From positions 310,001 to 374,000 of the forward strand of contig JANSLP010000005.1 of the NCBI GenBank assembly GCA_029298735.1: DNA of 64,000 nucleotides. The letters are read 5' to 3'. How positions within the stretch are numbered: position 1 is the first letter of the stretch; every line of letters begins with the position of its first letter. Positions 32,739-43,162 of the stretch are shown one piece after another. The translations under genes were made by a program, and so were the position numbers. The DNA comes from Ophiostoma sp. CBS 140.51 (taxonomy: Eukaryota; Ascomycota; Sordariomycetes; Ophiostomatales; Ophiostomataceae). The notes beneath the pieces were generated by a model. The model had not been told where the DNA came from, searched no databases, and saw nothing but the letters and a program-made list of their open reading frames with translations.

Positions 32739-34546
32739 GCTGGGTGGCGGACGTCCAAGACGTTGAGGCGCGGGTTGTGTCTTGTCTCAAGTGAGAGGCA
32801 GAGTGAGAGAGAGAGAGAGATGAAATGAAAAGCGGTGAGATGAAGTGAAACGAAAGTGTGAAAGAGTGAGAGAGTGAAAGGAGAGGAAGGCAAAAGGCAG
32901 GAGTCAGTCACAGGCAAGTGCGTGTGAGTGTGTCAGTGTGAACGAGGAAAGATAGAGGGCACAGGGTCCTTCGTTCCTTCCTATCGAGACGTCTGGGCCG
33001 CGAGAAAGCGTGGGCGATAAGGAAACTGCAAAACAATGGAGACTGGGGCAGGCGAGGAAAGAGTCTCCCAGCGCAGGCGAATTTGTGGTTTTGCGGTGGT
33101 CGATGGACTAGTTTGATAGCTAAACTCAAACAAGGGCCAATATTATAAATCAGCGCCTAGCAAAGCCCGGCAAGCGACGGTCATGGACAACGGCTCGGTG
33201 CACGAAGGTTTTATGTTTTGAGGAAGAGAAAGCACAGAAAAAAGACGGAGAAGAAGTCAATAATCCAACGGAATATGTGGAACGGCAGAAGTATACAACT
33301 ACAAGTCTGAGACGTTCCTTCCTTCCTGTTTACTATTCTGTCGGGTTTGGGTCTTTCCATATTGTTGGGATCCGGCGAACGGGGGAGGAAGGAGCCACTG
33401 AATATTTCGAGCCAGCCTCTCCAGTCCAGAAAGGCAAGAGCCACCCGGGTCGGCCATGTCAAAACGCCAACAATCCCTGCATCCCACGCCCTTTGCTCGG
33501 GGGCACGATTGCTACAGTGCGCCGAGGCCGACACCGTTGGTTCTCTTGGTTCTCTGGTTCTGTTGGCTTTTGCCTGCCGCTATTGTGTGGGGCGCATTGC
33601 TGGGATGGGGCATTTGCTCTTGTGCCCCGGAGAGGAGGTCACCGGTGCTCTTTCCCTTTTGTTCGATGTTTTTTGGGCTGGCTCTTTGCTTGATTGATAA
33701 GTCTCCGAGGAGGTCAAAGAGGCAGGGACGATGGCACGCAGTGGTATTAGGTCGCAGCCTCCGGTTGGCGGAGATTGTCCCGCCAGATAAGACGGCTGCA
33801 GGTAAGCAACTATTGGCACAGCGGCAACAAAAAGGGCAAGACAAAAAACGGGGGGACCCCAAAATACGCAAATACGACAGAATACACAGGGGAAACGCAA
33901 GCGCGGAAGGAGCCAATGAGGGCCGGCATACGCGAACAAATCGCTAACACAGCAATTGGCAAAGCGTTGCGCGAACTGGCGCCTTCCGCACGCTTTCCAC
34001 GCTTTGAGCAGCGACAGCCGACACCCGACCTTCCCGTTTCGTGCCTGGCGTGCCTGGGGAAAGCCAGGGAAGGTGCGACCGGGTTCGCACAGATTGCTAT
34101 CAATCGCTATCCGTCCAATTGTGACTTCGCACGTTGAACCTTTAAAAGACCAGAAAGCCCTGCCTTTCTGTGAAATTGTGTGCGGTTTGTTGCGGTTCGT
34201 CGGTGTCAACGGCTCATCGGAGCAATATCGGTGCAGCCCGCCCTCTGACTCGCCGGACAAGGCACTTACACACACAACGATCGACAATCTATTTGCCTAG
34301 TCTGAACACACACACATGCAAGAATGTCTCATCCAGACTCATCAACATATCGCCATAATCATGTGGATCGTGAATAATAAAGGGGGAAAATACAAAATTC
34401 AAACGAGCATCAAAGTTGGTTGACTCACAAAGTCACAATTTATTGTTTCAATGCCTTCAAATTCAAATTTATGCAATAAATGAAATATGATATGAATGAT
34501 TTCCAACTTTGATACAACTTTGATAAATATCTCTGGCTTCATTTTC
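32739..34546. other. Intergenic region between the aminotransferase and FMO genes
   Basis: 1.8 kb upstream of the aminotransferase and downstream of the FMO gene (both minus). Near 32800-32880 it has GAGAGA/GTGAGAGA runs that read as a CT-rich leader for the aminotransferase mRNA. The rest holds only overlapping frames of 100-235 codons on both strands without recognisable domains. AT-rich DNA at 34370-34540 is the FMO 3' flank. Confidence 0.45.
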
Positions 34547-36187
34547 TTAAGCACCACTCACAACAGCAACTGGCTGTGCTGTGATGTTGATTGCCGCGGC
34601 GGGAGCATCCTTTGGCACACTGACATCGGCGACGGGAACAGCCGCCGGCTCTGCTGGCTTGTCGTTCCACTTCGGATCGTACTCGTAGCCCAGCTCGTTG
34701 AGCGACGTCGCCTTCTGGCCGCCCTCTTCAAACTTGACCTTGCCAAACAGCGTCATTGCGCGCATCCAGACCAGCTTGTCGTCCCAGTGCGGCGGCTCCT
34801 TACCCGCGCGCGACGTAGCGCTCTGCCGGCCGTGCATAATCTTCTCGTACCATGCATTGATATACACGCCGTCGTCGCCGTGCTGCCACATGTGGAACGT
34901 CGGTCCGCGCACCTTTTCGGCCTCGCGCTCCCACTCGTTCATCTCTTCAGTGGTCGGCAGGTCCAGTGTGTTGGCCCAGACGCGCGACACAATAGCGGCT
35001 TGGGCCTGCGTCAGAGGGTAGGGTACGACCTTCATTGGTAGACACAAGAATGCCAGCGTCGGGTGGTCGATGTGGAACATGTCGTCGTAGAGCCGGTGGA
35101 TGCGGCGGCCATTCGACAGCAAGGACCCAAGAGTGTTGGTCTTGTCTGCAGCATCCTCGGCCGACGGCTTGGACTTCTCCAAAAAGGGCAGCGAGAAGAG
35201 GTAGCCCGTGCAGAAGATGACGTTGTCAATGTCGTGCAGGACATGGCCATCCGTCAAGCGCACGCCGCGCTCTTCGACTAGAAACTCTGCAATCTCGGGC
35301 ACTTCCTCGGCACCTGTAAGCCGCTTGAAGAGATCCGAGATGACTGGCGAGTGCACAGACATGTACAGCTCTTTGGTGACGGTCTTGATCTGGGTGGCAA
35401 TATCGAGCCCGGACGCCGAGTTACCGACCACAATGACCTTCTTGCCGTGGTACGGGTCCGGGACACGGTACCGCTTGGAGTGCGTGAGCACGCCAGGGTG
35501 AGCCTCCTTGAACGCCTCAATGTTGGCAATGTTGGGCGTGAAAGTGATGTCGTAGTGACCCTGGGCCACGAGAACAGCGTCAAACGTCTCGACCGTCGGC
35601 GTGCCGTCGATTGTGTTGGACGAGTGGATCTCCCAGCTGTCTACATAGTCGTCGGTGTTGCTTGTGGTATCGTCTGAACGCTTTCTCTGCCAGTTTCTTG
35701 GCCGCCGCAGAAGACGCACATTGTCCACCTTTGTGCTGAACCGGATTAGATGTCGCACCACTTGCGAGTAGCCGATCAGGTACTCCGCAATCGTCTGCCG
35801 GTGCGGGAATATGGGCAGCGGCTTGCTCGGATGGTTGGCATTATGAATGTCGGCGATTTTCATGTCTGTAAAGCCCATCAGCGGATGTGGGATGTTGACA
35901 TAGAGCTCGTCGTATGTCGCCGTCGGAAATTCGGGTGCATCCGCCTTTCCAGCCTCGGGCTGCAGAGGCGCATCGGGCTTGAAGTATGGCGACTCCTGTG
36001 GGATATGCTCCTGGTCCGTCGGCCGAGGGCTGTAGTTCCAGATTCCGCCAACTTCCGACCGCTGCTCGTACACCACAATGCGATCATAGACACCTTGTGC
36101 CTGGATGTACCGTGCGGCAGTAAGGCCGCTCGACCCGGCGCCGATAATGGCCACGCTGCGAACAGCAAATCGAGGAGGAGATGTCAT
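34547..36187 (-). CDS. Flavin-containing monooxygenase (FMO-like)
   Basis: Intronless, 546 residues. FMO-type enzymes use FAD, NADPH and O2 to oxygenate nucleophilic N or S atoms. Seen: FAD-binding GAGSSG at 16-21 followed by an E at the expected end of the second strand (VVYEQRSEVGGIWNY); the FMO identifying region around VLVAQGHYDITFTPNI near 205-220; NADPH-binding GNSASG at 255-260; and FCTGY. The C-terminal part has the fungal FMO segments LCLPMKVVPYPLTQAQA and PHWDDKLVWMR, then an Ala/Pro-rich tail. Start chosen at the only good early ATG (MTSPPRFAVRSVAIIGAG). It diverges from the POT1-like gene. The substrate cannot be told from sequence; a Baeyer-Villiger or N-hydroxylating relative is less likely but not excluded. 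Confidence 0.87.
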   Translation of the reverse strand: MTSPPRFAVRSVAIIGAGSSGLTAARYIQAQGVYDRIVVYEQRSEVGGIWNYSPRPTDQEHIPQESPYFKPDAPLQPEAGKADAPEFPTATYDELYVNIPHPLMGFTDMKIADIHNANHPSKPLPIFPHRQTIAEYLIGYSQVVRHLIRFSTKVDNVRLLRRPRNWQRKRSDDTTSNTDDYVDSWEIHSSNTIDGTPTVETFDAVLVAQGHYDITFTPNIANIEAFKEAHPGVLTHSKRYRVPDPYHGKKVIVVGNSASGLDIATQIKTVTKELYMSVHSPVISDLFKRLTGAEEVPEIAEFLVEERGVRLTDGHVLHDIDNVIFCTGYLFSLPFLEKSKPSAEDAADKTNTLGSLLSNGRRIHRLYDDMFHIDHPTLAFLCLPMKVVPYPLTQAQAAIVSRVWANTLDLPTTEEMNEWEREAEKVRGPTFHMWQHGDDGVYINAWYEKIMHGRQSATSRAGKEPPHWDDKLVWMRAMTLFGKVKFEEGGQKATSLNELGYEYDPKWNDKPAEPAAVPVADVSVPKDAPAAAINITAQPVAVVSGA

Positions 36188-37204
36188 GATGTCGTTGGGA
36201 AATCAAAATAAAAAATATGTGCAATATTTTGAGAAATTGCAAAACATCAAGCAAAACCGTCCTCAATTTCAAACGAGACGAAAAAAGGTCACACAAAAGG
36301 GCAGTATTCCAAACCCAACGTCACATAATAAATGATTCCACAGGCCAAGAGGCATAAAGCCCGTGAACTTTCGCCTTTCAACGAGATCGTCAGTCAGCCC
36401 ATCTTTCCAGCAGCTCGCGGAAAACGCTCACTCGCACTGCGAGTTTTGGCTGTCTGCTCGGCAAACATCGTCAAAAGGTGTCGATGGCGCAACAGCACTT
36501 GCATGTTGCGAACGCGAGCCAGCGCGCGTGGGAAGTGGTGGAAATAAATTTGGAGAGTCTTTTTTTTCTTTTTCATGCCAGTTGGTGTAGTTGGTGTAGT
36601 TGGTGTCGATGATGTGATCACGCTGGAGGCAAGCCCCTAGCTTGTGAGTGGCCAGGGGTGTTTTGGCTGTTTTAGCAGGCAACACCAGCCAACAGCTGCT
36701 CAAGCCGTTTCTGCCATATGAGTAGTGTTGCTTTCACACCGCCTTCTATTTTCGGCCGTGCCTGCCATTGCCATGCGCCAACAGCTTGCTCCTGCCAAGT
36801 TAACAGTTGAGCCAGTCGTACCAGCCTTCTTTGGAAAGTGGGCCGGAAACAGCAGGCGCGTGAATGAGCTCCTTCCATGCTTGCGGTCAAACAACGACAT
36901 CATCACAAGACCAAGCTTTCGTTTGGCTTCAGCTTCAACTCAGCGGCACGTCAACTCGACGACGACAACGCAGTACGACGGATAATATAGGACACACGCG
37001 CCAGCTTCTATACACACCAAATTCATTGACGCGACAGCTGCATTTACCACCACCGACTTTGCGACCGCATCACGCATCCCTTCGTTCACGATCGTTTTCT
37101 TTGTTCACCAGACGATGCCCTTCGACATAATCTTCTTTTAAACCTCACGACAACTCCCGCCCACCTACTAGTACCGCGCGCGACGACCTGTACAACCCGT
37201 CGCC
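36188..37204. promoter_or_regulatory. Divergent promoter region FMO / POT1-like gene
   Basis: 1.0 kb between head-to-head genes. It includes three perfect AGTTGGTGT units at 36580-36606 and a CA/CGA-rich stretch at 36920-37200 that fits the leader of the POT1-like gene. No gene is seen. Confidence 0.5.
36580..36606. repeat. Triplicated 9-mer AGTTGGTGT
   Basis: Three perfect head-to-tail copies of AGTTGGTGT in the divergent promoter region. No known factor is assigned. Confidence 0.8.
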
Positions 37205-40200
37205 ATGTCCGCCGAGAACGGCGGCGGTCGTGACGGCGGCGCAGAGGCCTCGGTGGCCGCGATCCTCGCCGCTGCGACCGTGACGCCCATTGCGCAGCTC
37301 GGCCCCGACTTGACAAACAATTTTGGCAGCATCCCACGCTCCGTCCGCGGCGATGTCACGATTGTGTGGCCCTACAATTCGGTCAGCCGCTCTCTCGCTT
37401 TCCTGTTGGCCGAGCCCGATGTCCGTTTGCGCCGCTCCAAGGGCCAGATCCGTGTCCAGCTTCACGGCGCCAGCGCAGCTGCTGTGGCTGAAAGTGGGCT
37501 TGGCGGTGGTGACGAGCTTCTTCTGAGCTTACAGGGCGCCAGCTGGTCTAAAGACGAGTCCTCTCTCAAGTTCCCAGGCTCGCGCGTGGAGTGGCAGCTC
37601 GAGTTCCGTGGATGCATTGTTCTGCAGGCGAAAGTGGGCGAGATACAAGAGGCGCGCGCCATTAACATTAACCAGCCAGACAATGAGACAAATGGAAACA
37701 CAGAGATAGAACCAGCACGCGACGGCGCTAATGGCACCGCCTCCCCCGACTATGGACCGCCGCCGTCCTCTCCGCCCATTAGCGACCTGTTCCGGTCACC
37801 GATGCCCCCGCGAGTTACCATGACGAATAACGAAGAGTATGCATCGCCCGCCTTCATCAAGCGTGCCCGGATCTCTTTTGGGTCGCTGTTCGAGCCCGGC
37901 TTCGACATCTTTGAGGAGGACGGCGACGTGCGCGGCAGAGGACGGAAACGGACGCGCTTTGGCCGGCCAAGCAACTCGTGGCGCTACAGCAGCCGGTCGG
38001 TCAGCCCAGAACAAGAACCAAGACATGCTACGCCTCCCGAAGATGAAGAAGAGAGCGAAAAGAAGGAAGCGCCGACAGTGGAAGTGCCGACATCTCCAGC
38101 AGTAGCCCTGCAAGCAGCCACACCAACACCAGCACCCCGGCCAGAAACGCAGACGGCAGCCGCACCAAAATCACCAGTACCGCAGACAGAATCACAACCA
38201 CAGCAAGTCGACCAAAGCATGCGGTCATCACCGCCTCTTACTACATCACAAATTAAGACATCCACACCCGCCAACCGCCAAGAGCCGACCCAACAGGCAG
38301 CTGCTGCGGCCATTGCTGCATCGACAACGAACGTATTTGGCTCGGTTCCAGACGTGCAGATGGGAGGCATGTCCAATCCCTTTGCTGCCAGCCAGCGGAG
38401 CCCATCTACTTTATTTGGGTCTACTACGCAGCCCTCTTCGAGCAACCCATTTGCTACATCTTCGCTTCCTGCGTCTACGAATCCATTTGGAGCCCCTACT
38501 TCCACTACGACTACAAACCCCTTTGGTGCTCCCGCCTCTTCCACAAACGTCGGCAACCCTTTTGGCGCTCCGGCCGTCACAGAGAACGCTAATCCTTTTG
38601 GTGCACCCACTGCGGTGCCGTTTGGAACCCCGGGTGCCGATGCTCTGGGATTCGTGGCTGATGCCGGATTGTTTAATGATAATGTCCGCTTCTCGTTTGG
38701 TGATCCCACGAATACCTTTGAGCAGCAACCTCTAGACCCCCATCTAGACCACGCACACGACACTGAGGTGCCTGCCCTGCCGTCGACAGAAGATCACTTT
38801 GCCGAGTCACAGTACCAGTACCCAGAGCCGCCATCACAACACACCTCACATACATCCGAATTCGGTCACGGTGGCTTTGGCGCTCCTACTGCGACAACCG
38901 AAGAAGCTCACCCCGAGACGAACGAGCCGCCTCGCAGTACTGGACAGGACCAAATGTTGGTGTGGCCTATCAGTGCGCCGACATTGGATGCTGAACACGC
39001 CGAGGGTGCTATACCAGCCGACACGTTGCCCATGTCTCACCCCGCGACCGGGACACAGACACCATCAGTTGAAACGCCAAATAATAACAACAACAATATT
39101 GCCGCAGCTTCTGCCTCGTTTATTGCTAGTGGCGCAAACGAGGGCGTATTTGAGGACGACGATACGGCCGAGATGGCGTCTGACCTACCGCGCGAAGTGG
39201 ACGTCTACGGCTATAACGACCGGCGCTACCAAAACGAGCAGGAAGAAGCCATGGTGGATATGGTGGACGACGGACCTCCGAGCCGGGAGTCTGAAGAAGA
39301 CGACCTCGAGTCGGACGGTCCCGAAGAGGCCGAGCCGACGGACCACCTCGCTGCTGAAGACGAAGATGAGGAAGAAGAGGACGATGCCGAGGGTGACGAC
39401 GACGACGTCGAGCCTGTCGAAGTGATTGACGAAGATGGCGGTATCCAAGTTGAAGACGAGGCTGAAGACGAAGAAAGCGAAGACGATGTCGACAGTGAAG
39501 TCGAAAAGACGGACCAACCCGGCGATGACTACGATATGCGCAACTATGCCGAAATCGATGACGACATTGAAGGCGAAGAAGAACCTGACGAGCAGGGCGG
39601 TGCGGCCACCTTCAACGGTGAAGGCGAAGACGACGAAGAGGATGAGGAAGACGAAGAAGAGGAGGAGGAAGAGTACGACGAAGAAGAAGATGCCGAGGCC
39701 GAGGCCGATGACGACCATTATGCGGCAGCACCCCAACACAGCTTTTCAACCGGTCGCCGCTTGGACGAGGACGAGGACGAGGAGATGGGCAGCGAAGAGT
39801 ACGATGAAGAAGAGGAAGACTACGATGAGGAGGAAGAGGAAGAAGAAGAGGACGACGGCGGGCACCAGTCAATGGGCTACCAACGGCCTCGGATGTTTCA
39901 ACCACCGGCACGGCCGTCCCAACCAGCGGAACCAGTCGTCATCGACTTGCTCTCTGACTCGGACGACGACGATGCCCCTCCGCCTCCTCGGCAACAGTCC
40001 AAGCCCGTCTCTGAAACTCCCATCCCGCCACCTTCCGTTCCAGTATTTGGCCAACCATCAGGTGCTCAAAAACACCCCGAAGCAGCATCTAACCCCCCCG
40101 AGGAGGAGGATGAGGACGAAGAGGAAGGAAGTGAAGGAGAAGAGGAAGATGAAGGTGGTTTTGAGGAAGAGGAGCAGGAGGAGCTAATTGAGGATGAGGC

Positions 40201-43162
40201 GGAAGAGGATGAAGACGACGAGGACGAGGGTGAGGGTGAGGAAGAACCTGAAGAAGAACCTGAAGAGGAAGAGAATGCTGCTTCGGATGGTTCTGACGAC
40301 GAAATGGAGATCGAGGAACCACAACCCGAGCCAAAGCAGGATGAACCTGCCGCCGCCACTGAAGCCGAACCGGAGACCAAGTCTGAATCAGAGGACGAAG
40401 TCGAGAAAGAAATGGAGGCCGAACTCGATGCAGAGCTCGCTGCCGACGCCAAGGCTGAGGCCGAAGCTGAGAAAGCTGAGGAGGTCAAAGAGACCGACGA
40501 GGCTGACGAGGTCGAGACAGCTGAAAAGACCGAAGACATCGAGGATCTTCCCGCCGACACCGAGAAAGTTGAGGCTATCGTCATCAAAGAGCCGGCAGAG
40601 ACGACTGAGGCCCATCCTACCGAGAATTTCGAGGTGGTGGTTGAGTGGACCACAGAGCAGGCAACTGTCGACGCCCCGGTGGAGGTTGAGAAAGTTGACG
40701 ATGACCAGGATGCTCCTGAAGCCGTTCCTGAGGCTTCTCAGCAAGATGCCGCCGAAAAACAGGCAGATGCAGAACCAGCAGCACCCGAGCCGCCCAAGTC
40801 TCCAGCAGCCGTTGAGGTCGAGCCTGTGACCGAAAAACAGCTTGAACCCGAGCCTGCGACTGAAACCCAAGACCAGCAGGACGTCGACAGCGAGGATGTG
40901 GCAATGGCTGAGGCAGACGTCGAGGTGCACGAGGAAGCCCAACCTGAAGAGCCTCCAGAGGAAGTTGTCATTGAACTGTCCGAAGCGCCGCCAGCTCCAG
41001 AACCAGCCCACAAGACGAGAAGTCAGACGGCACAGCTAGCTCAAGAGGCTACGGCTCAAGCATTTGCTTCTGAGACGCCATTCTCTCCGCCGCCGACACA
41101 GCTTGGCACTTCTCAAGATGGTGCTGCTGAGGTTGCCGTTGTCGATCTGCCTTCTCTGTCTGGCACTCAGACGACAGAACATGCTGAGCCGAGCGCTGCG
41201 CAGGCACAGGCCCATCTTCTGACACCGATGCAGACTCAAGAGGGTGTCGACAGCAATATTGAACGCCACGACCACTTCCAGGGCGCTTCCTTCACGTACA
41301 CCGAGGTCACATCGATTGCCGAAGAAGAGGACATTGACGGCCAGATCCAGAGCCAAATTATGTCCGAAATGGCCATAAGCTTCGAATTCGACCAGCAGCA
41401 GCAGCAGCAGCTAGCGGATATTGATATGCACAGTGTCGCCAGCGGTGCCGATGTCGAGATGGCTGACCACAACGAGGAGGGTGACGACCAAATGATGGAC
41501 GAAGAAGAAGCTGCGCAAACGCCACGACAAACGGTTCAAGACCACGGCGACTCAATGGATGTGGATGCTGGGACAGATATCGATATGCAGAGTGTGGTCG
41601 AGGAGGTTCTGGACGAGGTCGATATTGTCGTGACCGAGCCAGCCCCCGAAGAGGAAGAGCAGGCTAGTGATGCTGCTGCCCAGTCAGCAAAGCCAGCCGA
41701 CGCGTCGACGGAAGCACGTGCCGACAAAGAAGACGCGGAGGCACCAGCGACGACGTTACACAAGGACGCAAACGAAAAAACGGCCGAAGAGCCAACAGGG
41801 GAGACACGCGACCAAACAAAATCTTCTCAAGACCAACAACAGCAACAACACGACGACCAACATCCCCAAGTCACCACAGAAGACACTGTTTCCACCACCG
41901 AAGGTCGTCATAAGATGTCGCTTCGCTCAACAAACAGCCGTCTCCGACGGAGTCTCAGTCCGCAGCTAGTCGTGTCCAGCAGCACGGCCAACGACGCGAG
42001 CAATAAAGCTGCTGCTTCGGCTGCTGCTATGACAGCCGCCGTCGCCGATGCTGGTTCACCCGAAGAACCGGATGCCAGCGTCCAGATTGCACGCGGTGCC
42101 ACGACGCGTCGCTCAAAGCGAGCGCGTGCTGCCTCTGCATCTCAGCCGACGGCGTCCCAAGACGACGGAGCTGCTGCTTCAGCAGCTTCAGCAGGCGCTG
42201 CTGCAGTAGCCGCAGCCGTGAACCCGACAAAGGAGGATACTGCTGCCGGCGAGGACGTCAGTGTTCTCATTGCCCGGGGTGCTACCTCTAAGAAGCGGAC
42301 CACCCCCAAGGCGAAGGATAATAAGGAGGGTGAAAAGAAAGAGAAGGAGAAGGAGAAGACGGTGGAACCGACGATTTTGGCTCCACCCCCCTCCATGGCC
42401 GAAGTCAAGCTCGCGCTCGACCGCTGCCGCGATACCGTCCCGGACTGCGTGCAGCTGCGTAACTTGCGCCCACGCCTCCGGACGCTGTTGGACGTTGCTG
42501 TCGTGGCGACTTCGTCGTCGGACGACCACCCGCCCCGCCGCACCCGCACGCGGCAGTATGCCATGTCCCTGACAGCGACTGATCCGTCGCTTGTCGAACA
42601 CGTCTCGGCCTCGCGGCACCACCTGCATAACCTGCACGGCGGGACGGGGAGTCGCAGGGCGAGTCCGGCTGCCGTCGTGACGAACGTGAACGACAACGCC
42701 AGCGATACCGGCTCAGTCTCCGTCTCAACATCTGTGGCGGCCGGCACGGACATTGACGCCATCATCGAGGTCAGCCTGTTCCGGGCGCACAAGGACACGC
42801 TGCCCACCTTCCACGCGGGCGATGGCCTGCTGTTGAGACGGTTCGAGGTGGTAGCGCTGCACGACAAGGGTTTTGGGCTGCGGTCGACCGACGAGAGTGC
42901 GTACGCGGTCTTTCCTGCAAAGGAGTTGGTAGAGGAGGGGGCAGATGATAAGGAGGGTGACAACAACGGCAACGCTTCCCCCACACCTCAAGTCAACGGC
43001 CCGCCTGTCGAGGACATGGATCGGGAGGCGCGGTACATCAGCCTGCTGAAGCAGTGGTATCATCTTCTGGACGAGGGTGCGTGTGCCCAGCTGTCGGCGG
43101 CCAATGCTCGGTTTGTGGCCGTGGATGAGGCGGCCAAGTTGGTCGAAGGGGAGTCGCAGTGA
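37205..43162 (+). CDS. Large acidic protein with C-terminal POT1/Cdc13-type OB fold (Telo_bind-like)
   Basis: Intronless, 1985 residues. Telo_bind OB folds bind single-stranded telomeric DNA. Order: a compact N-terminal region (about 25-140; VRGDVTIVWPYNSVSRSL, VRVQLHG-like strands) that looks OB-like; a Ser/Pro-rich stretch with five NPF(A/G) motifs near 390-480; long Asp/Glu tracts at about 640-1070; a hydrophobic-acidic SIM-like motif VVIDLLSDSDDDD near 907; Glu/Ala-rich repeats to about 1500; a QQQQQ run; two copies of an IARGAT motif near 1626 and 1687; then the C-terminal OB-like domain (about 1730-1910) with YAMSLTATDPS, EVSLFRAHKDTLP and GDGLLLRRFEVVALHDKGFGLRSTDESAYAVF. The last block is typical of POT1/Cdc13 domains. 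The ATG at 37205 follows CGTCGCC. It could be a Cdc13- or shelterin-like factor; this is inference, and the N-terminal OB call is weaker. Confidence 0.75.
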   Translation: MSAENGGGRDGGAEASVAAILAAATVTPIAQLGPDLTNNFGSIPRSVRGDVTIVWPYNSVSRSLAFLLAEPDVRLRRSKGQIRVQLHGASAAAVAESGLGGGDELLLSLQGASWSKDESSLKFPGSRVEWQLEFRGCIVLQAKVGEIQEARAININQPDNETNGNTEIEPARDGANGTASPDYGPPPSSPPISDLFRSPMPPRVTMTNNEEYASPAFIKRARISFGSLFEPGFDIFEEDGDVRGRGRKRTRFGRPSNSWRYSSRSVSPEQEPRHATPPEDEEESEKKEAPTVEVPTSPAVALQAATPTPAPRPETQTAAAPKSPVPQTESQPQQVDQSMRSSPPLTTSQIKTSTPANRQEPTQQAAAAAIAASTTNVFGSVPDVQMGGMSNPFAASQRSPSTLFGSTTQPSSSNPFATSSLPASTNPFGAPTSTTTTNPFGAPASSTNVGNPFGAPAVTENANPFGAPTAVPFGTPGADALGFVADAGLFNDNVRFSFGDPTNTFEQQPLDPHLDHAHDTEVPALPSTEDHFAESQYQYPEPPSQHTSHTSEFGHGGFGAPTATTEEAHPETNEPPRSTGQDQMLVWPISAPTLDAEHAEGAIPADTLPMSHPATGTQTPSVETPNNNNNNIAAASASFIASGANEGVFEDDDTAEMASDLPREVDVYGYNDRRYQNEQEEAMVDMVDDGPPSRESEEDDLESDGPEEAEPTDHLAAEDEDEEEEDDAEGDDDDVEPVEVIDEDGGIQVEDEAEDEESEDDVDSEVEKTDQPGDDYDMRNYAEIDDDIEGEEEPDEQGGAATFNGEGEDDEEDEEDEEEEEEEYDEEEDAEAEADDDHYAAAPQHSFSTGRRLDEDEDEEMGSEEYDEEEEDYDEEEEEEEEDDGGHQSMGYQRPRMFQPPARPSQPAEPVVIDLLSDSDDDDAPPPPRQQSKPVSETPIPPPSVPVFGQPSGAQKHPEAASNPPEEEDEDEEEGSEGEEEDEGGFEEEEQEELIEDEAEEDEDDEDEGEGEEEPEEEPEEEENAASDGSDDEMEIEEPQPEPKQDEPAAATEAEPETKSESEDEVEKEMEAELDAELAADAKAEAEAEKAEEVKETDEADEVETAEKTEDIEDLPADTEKVEAIVIKEPAETTEAHPTENFEVVVEWTTEQATVDAPVEVEKVDDDQDAPEAVPEASQQDAAEKQADAEPAAPEPPKSPAAVEVEPVTEKQLEPEPATETQDQQDVDSEDVAMAEADVEVHEEAQPEEPPEEVVIELSEAPPAPEPAHKTRSQTAQLAQEATAQAFASETPFSPPPTQLGTSQDGAAEVAVVDLPSLSGTQTTEHAEPSAAQAQAHLLTPMQTQEGVDSNIERHDHFQGASFTYTEVTSIAEEEDIDGQIQSQIMSEMAISFEFDQQQQQQLADIDMHSVASGADVEMADHNEEGDDQMMDEEEAAQTPRQTVQDHGDSMDVDAGTDIDMQSVVEEVLDEVDIVVTEPAPEEEEQASDAAAQSAKPADASTEARADKEDAEAPATTLHKDANEKTAEEPTGETRDQTKSSQDQQQQQHDDQHPQVTTEDTVSTTEGRHKMSLRSTNSRLRRSLSPQLVVSSSTANDASNKAAASAAAMTAAVADAGSPEEPDASVQIARGATTRRSKRARAASASQPTASQDDGAAASAASAGAAAVAAAVNPTKEDTAAGEDVSVLIARGATSKKRTTPKAKDNKEGEKKEKEKEKTVEPTILAPPPSMAEVKLALDRCRDTVPDCVQLRNLRPRLRTLLDVAVVATSSSDDHPPRRTRTRQYAMSLTATDPSLVEHVSASRHHLHNLHGGTGSRRASPAAVVTNVNDNASDTGSVSVSTSVAAGTDIDAIIEVSLFRAHKDTLPTFHAGDGLLLRRFEVVALHDKGFGLRSTDESAYAVFPAKELVEEGADDKEGDNNGNASPTPQVNGPPVEDMDREARYISLLKQWYHLLDEGACAQLSAANARFVAVDEAAKLVEGESQ

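Noticed and set aside
39185..40653. Long antisense and shifted frames in the acidic region of the POT1-like gene
   Set aside because: Low-complexity GAA/GAC repeats are open in several frames; Ser-, Phe/Leu- or Arg/Lys-rich products are artefacts.
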